Of a DNA stretch of 64,000 nucleotides, positions 51,501-60,659 are shown in pieces. The position numbers and the translations under genes were made by a program. The DNA is taken from contig BSYO01000015.1 in assembly GCA_033239525.1 (NCBI GenBank), positions 17,545,713 through 17,609,712 of the forward strand. The letters run 5' to 3'. This stretch comes from Nepenthes gracilis. Its lineage: Eukaryota > Streptophyta > Magnoliopsida > Caryophyllales > Nepenthaceae. A model generated the notes under the pieces. That model was given only the letters and a program-made list of their open reading frames with translations, did not search any database and was not told the origin of the DNA. How positions within the stretch are numbered: the stretch's first letter is position 1; every line of letters begins with the position of its first letter.

Positions 51501-54500
51501 CTGACCAAGATATATGGTAGAAAGGTTTTTTATTTTGAAAAAAGGGAAAAAATGAGAGAATTGAAAAGGCCCATCCTCCCTACCTGCATGTAAAAATGTG
51601 TTTGGAAAAGTGTTGTACATGATGTGAAATTTAGCATTTATCTTTCTGAAATATTATACTGCCAAAGCAGAAGCTCTCTATTTCCTTGCAGGTTCAAATT
51701 GGCTCTTGGTTAGTATTCTTCGTTTGGAAGAATCAAATAATTTCTACAGTCTTTTGCATTGTCTTCCAAATCATTCCCAAAGGACATTCGAGAAGTTGAT
51801 AATTTATGTGTAATACGAGCACTTCTATTATGCTTTAACATGGGTTTTTTTTTTTTCCCTGACTCATTATGTAAGACTTTAACAAATTGAAGAAATAAAC
51901 GATAGAAAGCAATCAGTGATCTGGGGATTTTAGGCTAGGCTTGGAATGTTATATGAATAGTGGGTTTGATTGACATGAAAACATGTACAAGTTTTTGGCT
52001 ATTACTTAGCATTGGTAATATATATGAAAAAAATATTTAAAAGTATCAAATTCATATATTTGTATCCTGTTGAAGTACTAAATAATTTATGGATAAGTGC
52101 CATTGGGATAGTTGGTCTGGCTATGAATTTCAGGCATTCCCGGCCAACCAAGCAAAACCGGCTGTTTCTTGATTACGACCAGCTTAAGCTGAAGTTCATT
52201 TGTGATCATTCCATGGCAGTAGAACTCATTAGGGAATATTAGATTTTTTTGAGACTGATCTTGAGCTGCCATCAAAGCACTAATTACTTGTGACAAACTG
52301 CAGTTTGTGCGGTGTGAATGCAAAAAGGATTGAATGCAGGGTAAAGGTGTAGAGCTAGGTAGCCATAGTTTGGAGCCTGATTATGTCAACAAGGGAGTTC
52401 AGGCTTCCTGGATTAATAATAATAATAATACAGTTACTTTAGCTCTCTTATTTGTTCTTGCTTGCATCTAATTCACCTGTTCTTGGTTATTCTTCAATCA
52501 AGAACTGAATTCCTTGCAAACCTTGTGATTTCCATGTTATAGGTCAGGCTCATCCAAGTTCGTGGTGCCATTGCATCGGTTCTTGAACAGTTTTGACCAT
52601 TGTTTCTCTGTCGGTACGAGGTTCAGAGTGCATTTTGAAGGGGAAGATGCAGCAGAAAGAAGGTTTGACAAGCTTCCAGGCTTAATGGTTAAAAATATAA
52701 GCTATTAAGGTCCTCCCATTCTCCCAACAATAAAAATTTTATCATGACAATTTAGACAGCTAGGATTATTAGATTGGTCCAATACATTTCAGTGTATTGT
52801 CATAATCTTCACTATCCAAGTTGCTAGGATGATAAAATCCTCACCATGGGGGGACTCTAGCAGGACTCGGTTCAGAAAAAAGTCTCTTCTTGATAACAAT
52901 GATCCAAAATTCTTACCAGGCATACTGGAGTAATTGCTGGGATAGGAGATGCAGATCATCTCAGATGGCCCAATTCAAAGTGGAGATGCTTACTGGTACG
53001 CTTCATTTGTAAAGCTGTTTCTGTGTTGATTTTTGAAGGCAACGACTCTTGATAGTGTCAGATATATCACACCATAATTAGCCAATCTTTATTAGGCATA
53101 ATTATTTTATTAAAGCTGTAAATATTATATATTTAGAAATGCAGCTATATCTTTCTTATTTAGGTAGATTTGATTGATATAATTTGCTTATCTTCAGCCT
53201 TGTAGCTAGTCTTAAATTTCTGTGTAATCAAAGCAACCCTCACCGTGGAGGGCATTGAATCCAGTTGACAGATAGGCATTATATTAATGGTTGCAGTTGG
53301 TTATAATTGCAATTGAGGGGAGCATCTGTTTTGAGAATGTATATAAGTTGATAAATTGTCCTATAGATTTAGAAAAAATTATAGTGGCTTGTAACTGTGT
53401 GTTGACCAATGACCATGAGCTTAGACTTTTAGTTAAATATATCCATCATGTAAGCAAGCCCCAGTAAGCATTGTCCCATGCCTACAATGCCCACACAAGT
53501 TCTATAGACTATGGTTTGGACGACTCCTAGCACATTGGTGCAACAGTGGGAGCATGTGTATTTTGTTCCCATGTTTTGGGTATGATTGCAAGGAAAGTAT
53601 ATGAATTTTGAAGACATGTTATTCATGGAAACATCCTTATCTCTTTCTTTGAAAGTTTAGAGAAGTTTCTCCTCCATCTTTGTGTTATGCCAAAATCAAC
53701 ACCAAATTAATGATGACGAAAGATTAAAACGATAGAAACTTCTCTCCATTGTGATTTCAGACCTTGGATTTTGAGAGCTTTTTCTAGTAAGGATATGAAT
53801 GGTTATTTATTATTTTAGTATGCTTTACTTATTATGAATTGTTATTCATAGATTGTTTTGTAAGATTTGTTTATGCCATTGTCATTACCCTATGTTTTTC
53901 TTCTCCCCCTGTTCTCAGTTCTTCTTCTCAACTTTGTTCTTCCTCTCTCCTTCCATTTTCATCCTTCTTCTTCATCGTCTTCTTGTTCTTCCTTTCTCCG
54001 GTCTTCATCTTCCTCGGCATCATTTTGATGCAGGGAAGGGGAAGAGTAAGGGAGGGGAAGGAGAAGAAATTAAGAGGAAGATTAGAGAGAAAAAAAGTAG
54101 AAATCAATAAAAAGAAAAAGAAATCATAATATTTAAATTTTATTCAAGTCATCAATAATACCTTCAATATTAGAGTTAAGATCATTATATAAAGGACTGT
54201 CATTCTAAGTTAATTAAAAAATAAATATAATTTTCTAACTAACAATATTTTAAAATTAGAAAATAATATAATACAATATTCTAAAATAAAAAATAAAATT
54301 TTATCAAATAAAATCTTACAAAATCAAAGAAAATAAAATATCCAATCAAATAAAATAAACCAAAATTAAATAAGTCTCGAATCACTTTTAATTTAAAATT
54401 ATGTCCTCATCACATTTCCCTTTTTTTTTATTTCTTTCTATTTTTGCAGGTGAGGTGGGACGACTCAGATGCCGCCAGCCATAGCCGGGTATCTCCATGG

Positions 54501-55728
54501 GAGATCGAACCCATTGGTTCAGCTCTGAGTTGCAGCAATTCCGTGGCATGCAGTCTGAAGAGAAACAGGATCGGTTTACCTTTAACAAAACCAGATTTTC
54601 CCATTAATGGTAACTCTATATACTATAAGGAAGTTCTGCATTAAATGCATTTTCTCCTCTCTGCGAGCAGCAGCTAACATTACTGATCTCCCTTAATTCC
54701 TTTGTATAGTCGGGAGAAGAGTTTCCGATTCCGGGGAACCTTCCGGGATTTTGAAGATCTTGCAAGGTCAAGAAGCATCAGGTTTCAATGCTGCTTATCA
54801 TGGTATCAACAACTTGAATCATCCCGTGCCTGAATCGAGATGTTTCCCTGGATTGAATTGCTCGGGAATTGCTGTAACTCCATCCAAAGATCTTAAAAGA
54901 TGCACCGAAACAATGGGTTTTGATGCAGCTTATAATGGTACCGAAAGCCCCAATCATTGCGAGCCGGGATTGTGGAGATGTTTCCCTGGCTCGAATAGCT
55001 CGGGATTTGCTGTAACTCCACCCAGAAATCTTAAGAGATTCACCAAAGCATTGAGTTTCTGTGCTGCTTATGATGACACCAACAGCCCAATTCATCGTGT
55101 GCCCGAATTGAGTACATGCTTCTCCAGATCGAACAGCTCAGTGATTGCTGCAGCTCCGCTGGGGGATCTTTTTGACGAATCTTTTAGATTCGGTGGGGTC
55201 TTGCAAGGTCAAGACACTCACCAAGCGGATGGGTTTTATTGTGGCCGGCAAAATGAGAGCAGGCTCGCTAACGTTGAAATTCCTGATGGTTTTGGAACTC
55301 CCCACTGTGGAACTGGAACCGCTTTTGTCATTAAGTCCTCTAATCCTCGAGCATTCTCGCCTTCCCAATCTGTACAAGCTTCTTCACCGTCTTCAGTGTT
55401 GATGTTCCTTCAAGAAAGCATTCACCAATCGAAGATGATGAATCAGGGAGGTTTCAGCCAGGTGTGCTCCCCGCAGCAGCCACCTCGAGGAGGCCGGGAC
55501 TTGCTTCCCAGAGGCAGAACTAGCTGCAGGCTGTTTGGGTTTTCCCTGACTGATGCCGGATTTGGTGGTGCAGCAAAAGTGGCCAGTTCAGAAAATTCAA
55601 TTCGGCCTCTTGATGATCGGCGGCCTCGTGAGAGGTCTCTGGAGTTTACCAATGCCGTTGGTAGCGAGGCCGCCGGAGTGAATGAACTCTATTCTGTTAG
55701 AGATAGGCTTCTTGACATTGCTTTGTAG
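33570..55728 (+). CDS. ARF3: Auxin response factor 3 (ETTIN), B3-type transcription factor
   Basis: Nuclear regulator of auxin-dependent gynoecium, floral and leaf polarity development. Ten coding exons, in frame throughout: 33570-33878, 34735-34791, 34991-35170, 42552-42636, 49123-49213, 49294-49458, 52543-52662, 52920-52995, 54450-54609, 54710-55728 (753 residues). The N-terminus MGGLIDLN and [15 protein letters not shown] are family hallmarks. The B3 domain spans about 150-256 ([33 protein letters not shown]). The ARF ancillary region spans about 275-390 and ends WRCLLVRWDD. Two LQGQE/LQGQD sites encode the tasiR-ARF targets. RLFGF (688-692), the TOPLESS-type repression motif, follows, and the protein ends RDRLLDIAL. 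There is no PB1 domain, as normal for ETTIN. Oddities: three tandem 45-46 residue repeats (about residues 439-575), and introns 3 (7.4 kb), 4 (6.5 kb) and 6 (3.1 kb) filled with retrotransposons. Confidence 0.96.
33879..34734 (+). other. ARF3 intron 1
   Basis: Bounded by CAT|GTATTG and GAGTAG|GCGGAG. Contains an A-homopolymer at about 33996-34017 and no recognisable insertion. Intron 2 (34792-34990) is short and ordinary. Confidence 0.8.
35171..36128 (+). other. ARF3 intron 3, left part
   Basis: The intron donor follows CCACCTCTG at 35170. This part is AT-rich and unclassified. The small open frame at 35754-35972 is noise. Confidence 0.6.
36129..36430 (-). repeat. 3' LTR (left copy) of the intron-3 Gypsy element, visible part
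   Basis: Aligns by eye with 41391-41690 over about 290 bases. Homology is lost beyond 36430, by truncation or divergence. Confidence 0.6.
37286..37530 (-). pseudogene. Second (archaeal-type) RNase H remnant, Tat Gypsy
   Basis: Minus-strand frame with [18 protein letters not shown] and [11 protein letters not shown], matching the additional RNase H of Tat-lineage elements. The catalytic Asp of LYVDG is Gly here (YIGG), and the NNEAEY acidic residue is lost (NNVVVY). Non-functional. Confidence 0.65.
37757..37965 (-). pseudogene. Gypsy RNase H remnant
   Basis: The minus-strand open stretch contains YYVNKI and [19 protein letters not shown], the conserved end of the Gypsy RNase H (pattern RY-x-x-x-E-x-x-x-LAL). 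It follows the reverse transcriptase remnant with the expected spacing. The N-terminal part is broken. Confidence 0.65.
38130..38760 (-). pseudogene. Gypsy reverse transcriptase remnant
   Basis: The minus-strand frame reads [10 protein letters not shown] at about 38380-38348, where an active enzyme has YVDDM, then [20 protein letters not shown] and [16 protein letters not shown], the standard thumb region. The second catalytic Asp has become Asn. Several stops and frameshifts lie upstream. The linker before RT can be read at 39047-38811 ([14 protein letters not shown]). Confidence 0.75.
39930..40660 (-). pseudogene. Gypsy gag remnant
   Basis: Broken minus-strand frames give NAFPYKF-type start remnants, then [20 protein letters not shown] (about 40310-40240) and the [20 protein letters not shown] stretch (40196-40130). 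These match the ARFN-x-E and TL-x-E-L-x-RA-x-x-Y patterns of plant Gypsy Gag. Non-functional. Confidence 0.5.
41391..41690 (-). repeat. 5' LTR (right copy) of the intron-3 Gypsy element, visible part
   Basis: Partner of 36129-36430; adjoins the primer-binding-site-like sequence at 41371-41390 on its inner side. Confidence 0.6.
41701..42551 (+). other. ARF3 intron 3, right part
   Basis: AT-rich. Part up to about 42050 is probably the rest of the Gypsy LTR. 42300-42480 (AACCCAATCCGCACCGACCC and following) looks like a further unclassified repeat. The intron ends TTTCTGTAG at 42551. Confidence 0.5.
42902..43687 (+). repeat. 5' LTR of the intron-4 Copia element
   Basis: Shares with the 3' LTR the blocks ATGCCCATTTGACAT, GTCGATTCTAGAA, CAGTATAAAAATA(T/C)GCTG and GGTTTAAATA-CG, in order. 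TATA-like AGTATAAAAATA is near 43210. Confidence 0.8.
43900..44310 (+). pseudogene. Copia gag (UBN2-type) remnant
   Basis: The open frame at 43943-44305 contains [45 protein letters not shown] and [14 protein letters not shown], the standard UBN2 gag pattern (AWE-x-L-x-x-x-Y, L-x-x-LP-x-S-W). A zinc-knuckle remnant [12 protein letters not shown] lies at about 44430-44465. Confidence 0.8.
44600..45570 (+). pseudogene. Copia protease and integrase remnant
   Basis: [11 protein letters not shown] at about 44620-44655 is the protease active site, with DSGA changed to [22 protein letters not shown] at about 45018-45070 is the integrase zinc region. [14 protein letters not shown] then [12 protein letters not shown] at about 45190-45285 is the catalytic core start. 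Stops interrupt all of it. Confidence 0.75.
45590..46800 (+). pseudogene. Copia reverse transcriptase remnant
   Basis: [10 protein letters not shown] (about 46295-46325) and [20 protein letters not shown] (about 46360-46420) lead to [36 protein letters not shown] (about 46600-46645) and [11 protein letters not shown] (about 46740-46770). The catalytic YVDD box reads RVND. The preceding frame at 45792-46100, ending in [10 protein letters not shown], is the conserved linker between integrase and RT. Confidence 0.8.
47100..47690 (+). pseudogene. Copia RNase H and C-terminal remnant
   Basis: [14 protein letters not shown] (about 47100), [20 protein letters not shown] (about 47275-47335), [20 protein letters not shown] (about 47370-47425) and [11 protein letters not shown] (about 47550-47580) follow the Copia RNase H and its end. 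Stops are present. Confidence 0.75.
47750..48465 (+). repeat. 3' LTR of the intron-4 Copia element
   Basis: Partner of 42902-43687. TATA-like AGTATAAAAATA lies near 47990, so a sense promoter-like and polyadenylation-bearing LTR sits inside the ARF3 transcription unit. Confidence 0.8.
48466..49122 (+). other. ARF3 intron 4, right part
   Basis: AT-rich, with no recognised insertion. Ends GGGGCAG before exon 5. Confidence 0.7.
49859..50614 (+). mobile_element. Solo LTR (Copia-like) with perfect 5-bp target duplication in ARF3 intron 6
   Basis: The LTR runs from 49864 (TGTTGGGGTC) to 50609 (GTGCCCACA), 746 bases. TGATC occurs immediately before it (49859-49863) and immediately after it (50610-50614), a perfect target-site duplication. 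Internal signs are a TATA word at about 50247-50253 and the U5 motif GTGGTTTTTCCCTTA.TTTGAAGGGTTTTTCATGTAAAA (about 50449-50490), typical of plant Copia LTRs. It is less AT-rich than its surroundings. No internal region or partner LTR is present. Confidence 0.85.
50615..51120 (+). repeat. Second, older LTR-like segment in ARF3 intron 6
   Basis: GGGTATAAATACCC (50645-50658) is followed about 370 bases later by TTTTCTTATTTGAAAAGGATTTTCACGTAAAATTA (about 51010-51044). This is the same U5-type motif seen in the neighbouring solo LTR. The edges and target duplication could not be found. Confidence 0.4.
51121..52542 (+). other. ARF3 intron 6, right part
   Basis: Ordinary intronic sequence with an AAT microsatellite at about 52417-52430. 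Nothing else recognised. Confidence 0.6.
53890..54130 (+). repeat. Pyrimidine-rich then purine-rich tract in ARF3 intron 8
   Basis: Intron 8 is 52996-54449. Positions about 53898-54020 are dominated by TTCTTC, TCCTCT and CTTCTT; 54030-54125 by GGGGAAG, GAGAAG and GAAAAAA. The two halves are imperfectly complementary and could form a long stem. Two overlapping plus-strand open frames here are low-complexity artefacts. The rest of the intron is AT-rich. Confidence 0.5.
54754..54774 (+). promoter_or_regulatory. tasiR-ARF target site A (5' site) in ARF3
   Basis: The 21 bases encoding K-I-L-Q-G-Q-E contain TCTTGCAAGGTCAAGAA, complementary to the conserved TAS3-derived tasiR-ARF except for one G:U pair and mismatches at the end opposite the small RNA's 3' terminus. 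The position just before the tandem protein repeats matches the upstream one of the two sites known in ARF3/ARF4 genes. Likely role: post-transcriptional restriction of ARF3. Confidence 0.88.
54781..55190 (+). repeat. Three in-frame tandem repeats within ARF3 coding sequence
   Basis: Units start at 54781 (GFNAAY), 54916 (GFDAAY) and 55054 (SFCAAY), i.e. 135 and 138 bases apart. Each unit then has N-x-x-(N/P)-x-H, a CFPG/CFSR-x-N-(C/S)-S-G-like motif ([42 protein letters not shown]) and a DLK/NLK/DLF turn. Similarity is visible in the DNA too, for example AGATGTTTCCCTGG in units 1 and 2. The repeats fill the space between the two tasiR-ARF sites. Confidence 0.85.
55195..55215 (+). promoter_or_regulatory. 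tasiR-ARF target site B (3' site) in ARF3
   Basis: GGGGTCTTGCAAGGTCAAGA then C: complementary to the conserved tasiR-ARF except one G:U pair at 55203 and the base opposite the small RNA's first nucleotide. It encodes G-V-L-Q-G-Q-D. In Arabidopsis the downstream site is the cleaved one, so cleavage here is the expected mode. Confidence 0.92.
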
Positions 55729-57268
55729 AGTAGATGTGGCTGTGAGATTGACATACTTCATAGCATTATCATGGACATGTAACAATTATCCCATGCAATA
55801 TCTCTTACATTTTTTTTTATTTAGTTTAATTTGATGTTATGATAATTATAATAATACTTGTTAAATATATTATTTTATTAGAAGATGCTCTCTTTATGCT
55901 CACTTCATTGGTTGGTAGATTCAGATATGTTAATTAAACTTATATAAAATCATTTAATCTTATAAATTTTTTATAAAATTTGTTATGCTTGTAAGAATCA
56001 TTTCGAATAGGGCTGAACAAAAAAAAAAAATGCAAACCGAGCATATCAAGCCAAGTTTATCTGCAATTTATTTTCTATTTGATTTTTTTTTTTGTTATCA
56101 AAGTCAAATTTTTTGATTGGGTTATTATATATTGATTGTTGTAAATAAGAATGTTTTAATCATATTTATTTCTAGGTTGACTTTTAATATAAGTGGTTAA
56201 GTTAATAATCTTTTAAAAACTCATCATCAAAATTGTTAAATTTTTTATTTATTTTTGACATTACTTATGTTTTAAGTAAATTTTTATAATGTTAAAGAAG
56301 TTTTACATGATGTTAAAAAGACTTGAAAAATTATATCATATAATATTTTTCTTCTAAATATTATACATTATTATTATATATATATATTTTTGATTAAATA
56401 GGATCTTATAAATCTTCTTCTCTAATCTTCTTATAGTATTGCTTGACATTATAGTATCTGTAAAAGAATAAGTTTTCACTTAAAATATTATTTTATATTT
56501 CTTTATTACATATTATTATTATATTTGTTATCCTATTTTTGAATGTTTGAGATATTGTTATTGTTAGGTCTGGTTGACCCGACTGAGTGATTTATGAGGC
56601 CCTCAGATTGCGAGCTTATGGAGGAATATGAAACGATTGAATTATTAAACTTGAAATGAATGTGGGTCAAAAATCTGTTTGGGTATCCCACCAATCAAAT
56701 ATCCAAATGACTAGATTGTTAAAAATTACAAAAGATTGAGTATTAAATGATCTTATAGAAAATTAAATCAAATATTAAATTTTGATGAACGGTTACATGA
56801 ATTAAAAGATAAGCGATGATGTTAAAAATACAATTACACTTATTAAATGACAAATATTAAACAGTGAACAATTATAAACCTGTGCAATGATTGGGTCTCC
56901 AATTGATATAACACTTCAATTGATATACAGTCATACCAATTCCATGAAAATGCATTAATTGGCAACAAAACTATATATGCGCATCATTCTCACAATCAAG
57001 GGGATCTCGAATCCAAAAGAGAAATCATAAATGCAGTATATCAGTCTCAATACACTTACATCTTTCAATAATCATGGAGTAAAGTTTTCACATTATAATA
57101 TTCACTCACATTTACTCTTCCCCAAATCCTTATTATCTTCAATTTTTATAGAAATATTTTTAATTTGAATGTTGAAACATATACCGATGCATAAGTTTTA
57201 TATCCTCCAACCTCTTATTAATTGTTATGGTATGAAGGATGCAAATTAAAAGGTTTAAAGGTCCAACC
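55729..57268. other. ARF3 3' flank
   Basis: The 3' UTR probably extends a few hundred bases past the TAG at 55726-55728. The rest is AT-rich with a TA microsatellite near 56376-56388. No further gene seen. The block at 56570-56660 is less AT-rich and unclassified. Confidence 0.45.
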
Positions 57269-59231
57269 TGTAAGGATCAATTTTAAATTTAATTATAATC
57301 ATGATTAATTAAATTAAGATAATTAAAATTAAGATCAAAGAAAAAAAAATTTGAATCAAAATTAAAGTTGGATTGGATCATATTGAGTTAATGGATACCT
57401 AATCGGTATTAAACGTGTGCCCATGCGTGGGAGGGGTAGAGAGGTTACGCCTAATAGATGACTAATCGGAACTCAAGCACATTTTTTAGTGTACTCACAC
57501 TCAATACACGCTTGAGGAAATGCCAAAGCATGCTTTCCAGTGTGATCAGCGCTTGGCGCACACTCGAGTGGTACTCATGCACCAATCAATTCAATTGTGG
57601 CACCTGACGAATATCCGACGCATGCTCAAGTACCATTCTATTATAAATAGTACGTCTGACTGAATTTTAGTTATTTTTCTGCCAAATTTGAGACAAGAGA
57701 GAGAAAAAGAGATAGAAAGAGAGAGATAAAGTTAGAGAATATCAATTTAAGTAATTCCAATGAAGATTTTGGTGAGATTAAGTAAAAGCAATTGTATTAC
57801 AAGCCTTCCTTCCTTTGTTATTATTTTTTTCCTCACTTTTATGAGTATTTTTTATTTTCAATACTAATACATGACATGATTTTATAGTTAAAATATTCAT
57901 GTTTAACATGCATGTAAAATTCTCATCATTCTTTTATAAAAATATATAAAATTCATATCTAAATCCATTATATTATAGTATTTAGCTAATTTCTATAATT
58001 GTTTCTCATGTAGGACCTATTTTATTGATATAATACTCTTTTATACTTGATTTCATAAAAGACCTATTTTATTGATATAATACTCTTTTATACTTGATTT
58101 TTGTTTATTAAGTTCCTATATGTTCAAAACTATTAAACACATACTTTACATGTTTTGAAAAATTAAGTAAATTTTCTACATGTTTACTAATAAGGATGAA
58201 ATTGTTGAATTAACTTAATGTTGCTGATTTTTATGTAAAAGTTATAAATTTGAGAATGTAATTTTTATATACTTTAGAAATTTACATGTTTAATTTCTGC
58301 ATAATTTTTATACAATGCATACTAAAAATTGACAAAATTTTAAAGAAAAACTCTACAATATATTAAAAATAAAAATATTTTTTAAAAAATAAAAAATATA
58401 AAAATTTTAAAGAATTGTGTAGAGTTTTTATATGTCTAAATATTAGACTATTATAATAAGTTTAGGGTGTGTATATTGTGGCATGTATTAATATATTATA
58501 GTAGTGATCGATATTCAACCTAACATCCGTAGGTAAAAGTGGTATTTGGTCATATTTATAAGATTATATATATAATGGTTCACCTACAAGTCTTAAATAA
58601 TGTAAAAATAAATACCGAATTTTGATTATTTGCTCATTTAGTCAATGAGACTCTACTGACTCTTGATTTCTAAGAAAATTTCATATTTGAGTATGAATTA
58701 TATGACATGAATTTGACTAAGAACATAAAAAGAAAAGTATAAAAAGTTGAGCATAATTATCATGGAAATCCATATCATTACATTGAAATTTGATTTATAA
58801 TCTTTCCGACATATTTTAATGTAAGTTATATGTTAAAAATTATATAAATTATATATCTTACCGTGCTTGTAACTCACTTCTATTTCTTTTTTACTTACCT
58901 CTTAAGATGAGAGGTTCGGGGTACTTGTACGATGAGTAGGATTGAAGAATGAATTGTTCAAAGAGATTATGATTAAAATTATGAAATATTTGATATTATA
59001 TTTGGTCTTTGGATAATAGTTTAATTTCTTTATGTTACTCAGATAATTGTTTGTATAACAAATGACATGAAATCGTGGATGTAGCTTATTTTTTTTATGG
59101 TTTGTAATGTCATGGATGTCAGTTCAACCAACAGCTTGTCAACGGAGGTTTTAGTATCATTTTGAAATGATTACTTTGACTTTATTTGAATTAGATATGA
59201 ATTTTTACATAAGATTTGACGTCAAAATTTA
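57269..59231 (+). repeat. 5' LTR of the 57-63 kb Gypsy element
   Basis: About 1.96 kb, TATA box TTATAAATAG at 57641-57650. Includes a local duplication, with a block of about 50 bases (GACCTATTTTATTGATATAATACTCTTTTATACTTGATTT) repeated at about 58013-58052 and 58060-58100. Confidence 0.6.
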
Positions 59232-59246
59232 GTCATTATCAGAGCC

Positions 59247-60179
59247 ACACGATGATGTGGCATTTCGGGCCTTGTGGTCCGATTAAATATTATTTATATT
59301 TTGGTCGATTGATGTATTGACATGAAATTCACATCCACGGTTAATTAGATTGGTAATTGGGTAATTATTAATATTGATAATTAATAATGATGGGAATGGG
59401 TTTTGGAACCTATATTGTGACATGACCAGAATTTATCCAAACGACTCTCTAAATCCCAAGTATGTATCATTAGTACCATTTATAGGAAATTGGTTAAGTT
59501 ATTCGTTCTCACTTAATTGAAGTTTCATCGACATGAAAGTTATTCACGTTTTTTGTAAGGCAAAATTGTGAATATATGGGGGAAAGGGCAGGTTAGCCAA
59601 CGGTTGAAGGATGTCACGTCTTATAGCTTCAACCTAAAAGCGGGTAGCCGTAGAGATACTCATCTGTTAGCAAATTGAAACATCAAAACCTTTATGGCCT
59701 ATATTAACTATGTGTCAAAGATGTTGAGATTTTTATGAAATAAAGTCAAGAGTCAAACGTTGAAAGTAACAACCCTCCACTCGTCGACATTAACCTCAAG
59801 ATGAAGGTGAGAGAAAAGAAGGTTATCTCGATTAGAGCCCATCATTAGTTAAGCATTCCATTGGCTCCCAAGACATCCCTTCGCACTAATCCTTCTTAAC
59901 TTGAAGGATACTTGAACTTTGAAGCCAAAGAATAAAGTTCTAAGTGACAAAGTCCATAATATACTTGGAATTTCAAATGCCCATCAATTTGAGAGAAAGG
60001 GTCATATAGTAGTGTACCTAAAACCCTCCCAGTCAAATAGATATAATGTGTGTCTACTAATTACTCGAAGTTGAGAATATTCATTGATACTAAAAGAATC
60101 ACCTCAACAATTAAAGTGAATGAGAGGATAAAGTAGATCGAACAGCAAGTTTTTGGGAAAACATCTCTGGTTAAACAAC
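59247..60179 (+). other. Gypsy leader region
   Basis: Between the primer binding site and gag; no open frame of note. Probably untranslated leader or decayed gag. Confidence 0.4.
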
Positions 60180-60650
60180 CAAATTGGGTCATACACCATT
60201 TACCTCAGAGATTAAAAGGTATCGACTCTCTTATAAATTTAAAATGCCAATATTAAAACTCTATGGTAGAAGACTAATCCATTGGATTATTTAGACAACT
60301 TTTGAAGTTGCTTGACTTTCAAAACTTGGAGGATGTTGCATTGTGCATCAATTTTTCCTTAACTTTAAAGGGAGCTATAAAAATTTGGTCCTACAAGTTA
60401 GGGCAAAATTTTATTTGATCCTTTCAAGAACTGGTAAGCCAATTCCTATCGTAGTTTGTCTCTAATCGGAAGAAAGAAAAGTAACAATGGTACCTTGCCT
60501 AGATTCAACAAGCTCCAAACAAGAGCTTGAAGTATTTTCTGGCCAAATTTATTACCAAGACTAGAGGCATTTTGAAATTCACCAATGAGGTGAAGTTGAA
60601 TGCCTTACTGATCAAGATTCAATTAGGTAACTTTTTTTAAAATATTTAGT
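60180..60650 (+). pseudogene. Gypsy gag remnant, Tat/Athila-like
   Basis: Readable pieces: LGHTPFTSEIKR then LSYKFKMPILKLY (about 60185-60265), NLEDVALCINFSLTLKGAIK (about 60325-60385), SFQELVSQFLS (about 60420-60450) and ILKFTNEVKLNALL (about 60570-60615). They match the plant Gypsy Gag pattern PF-x-x-EI, KFKMP, DA-x-LC-x-x-F-x-x-TLKG-A. Stops are common. Confidence 0.6.
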
Positions 60651-60659
60651 TCGACAAGA

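Noticed and set aside
54751..55728. Separate gene starting at 54751
   Set aside because: That position is TTG within ARF3 exon 10; the exon begins at 54710 and joins in frame to 54609.
54778..55785. Minus-strand and alternate-frame open frames over ARF3 exon 10
   Set aside because: Shadows of the real frame; the repeat structure makes them look regular.
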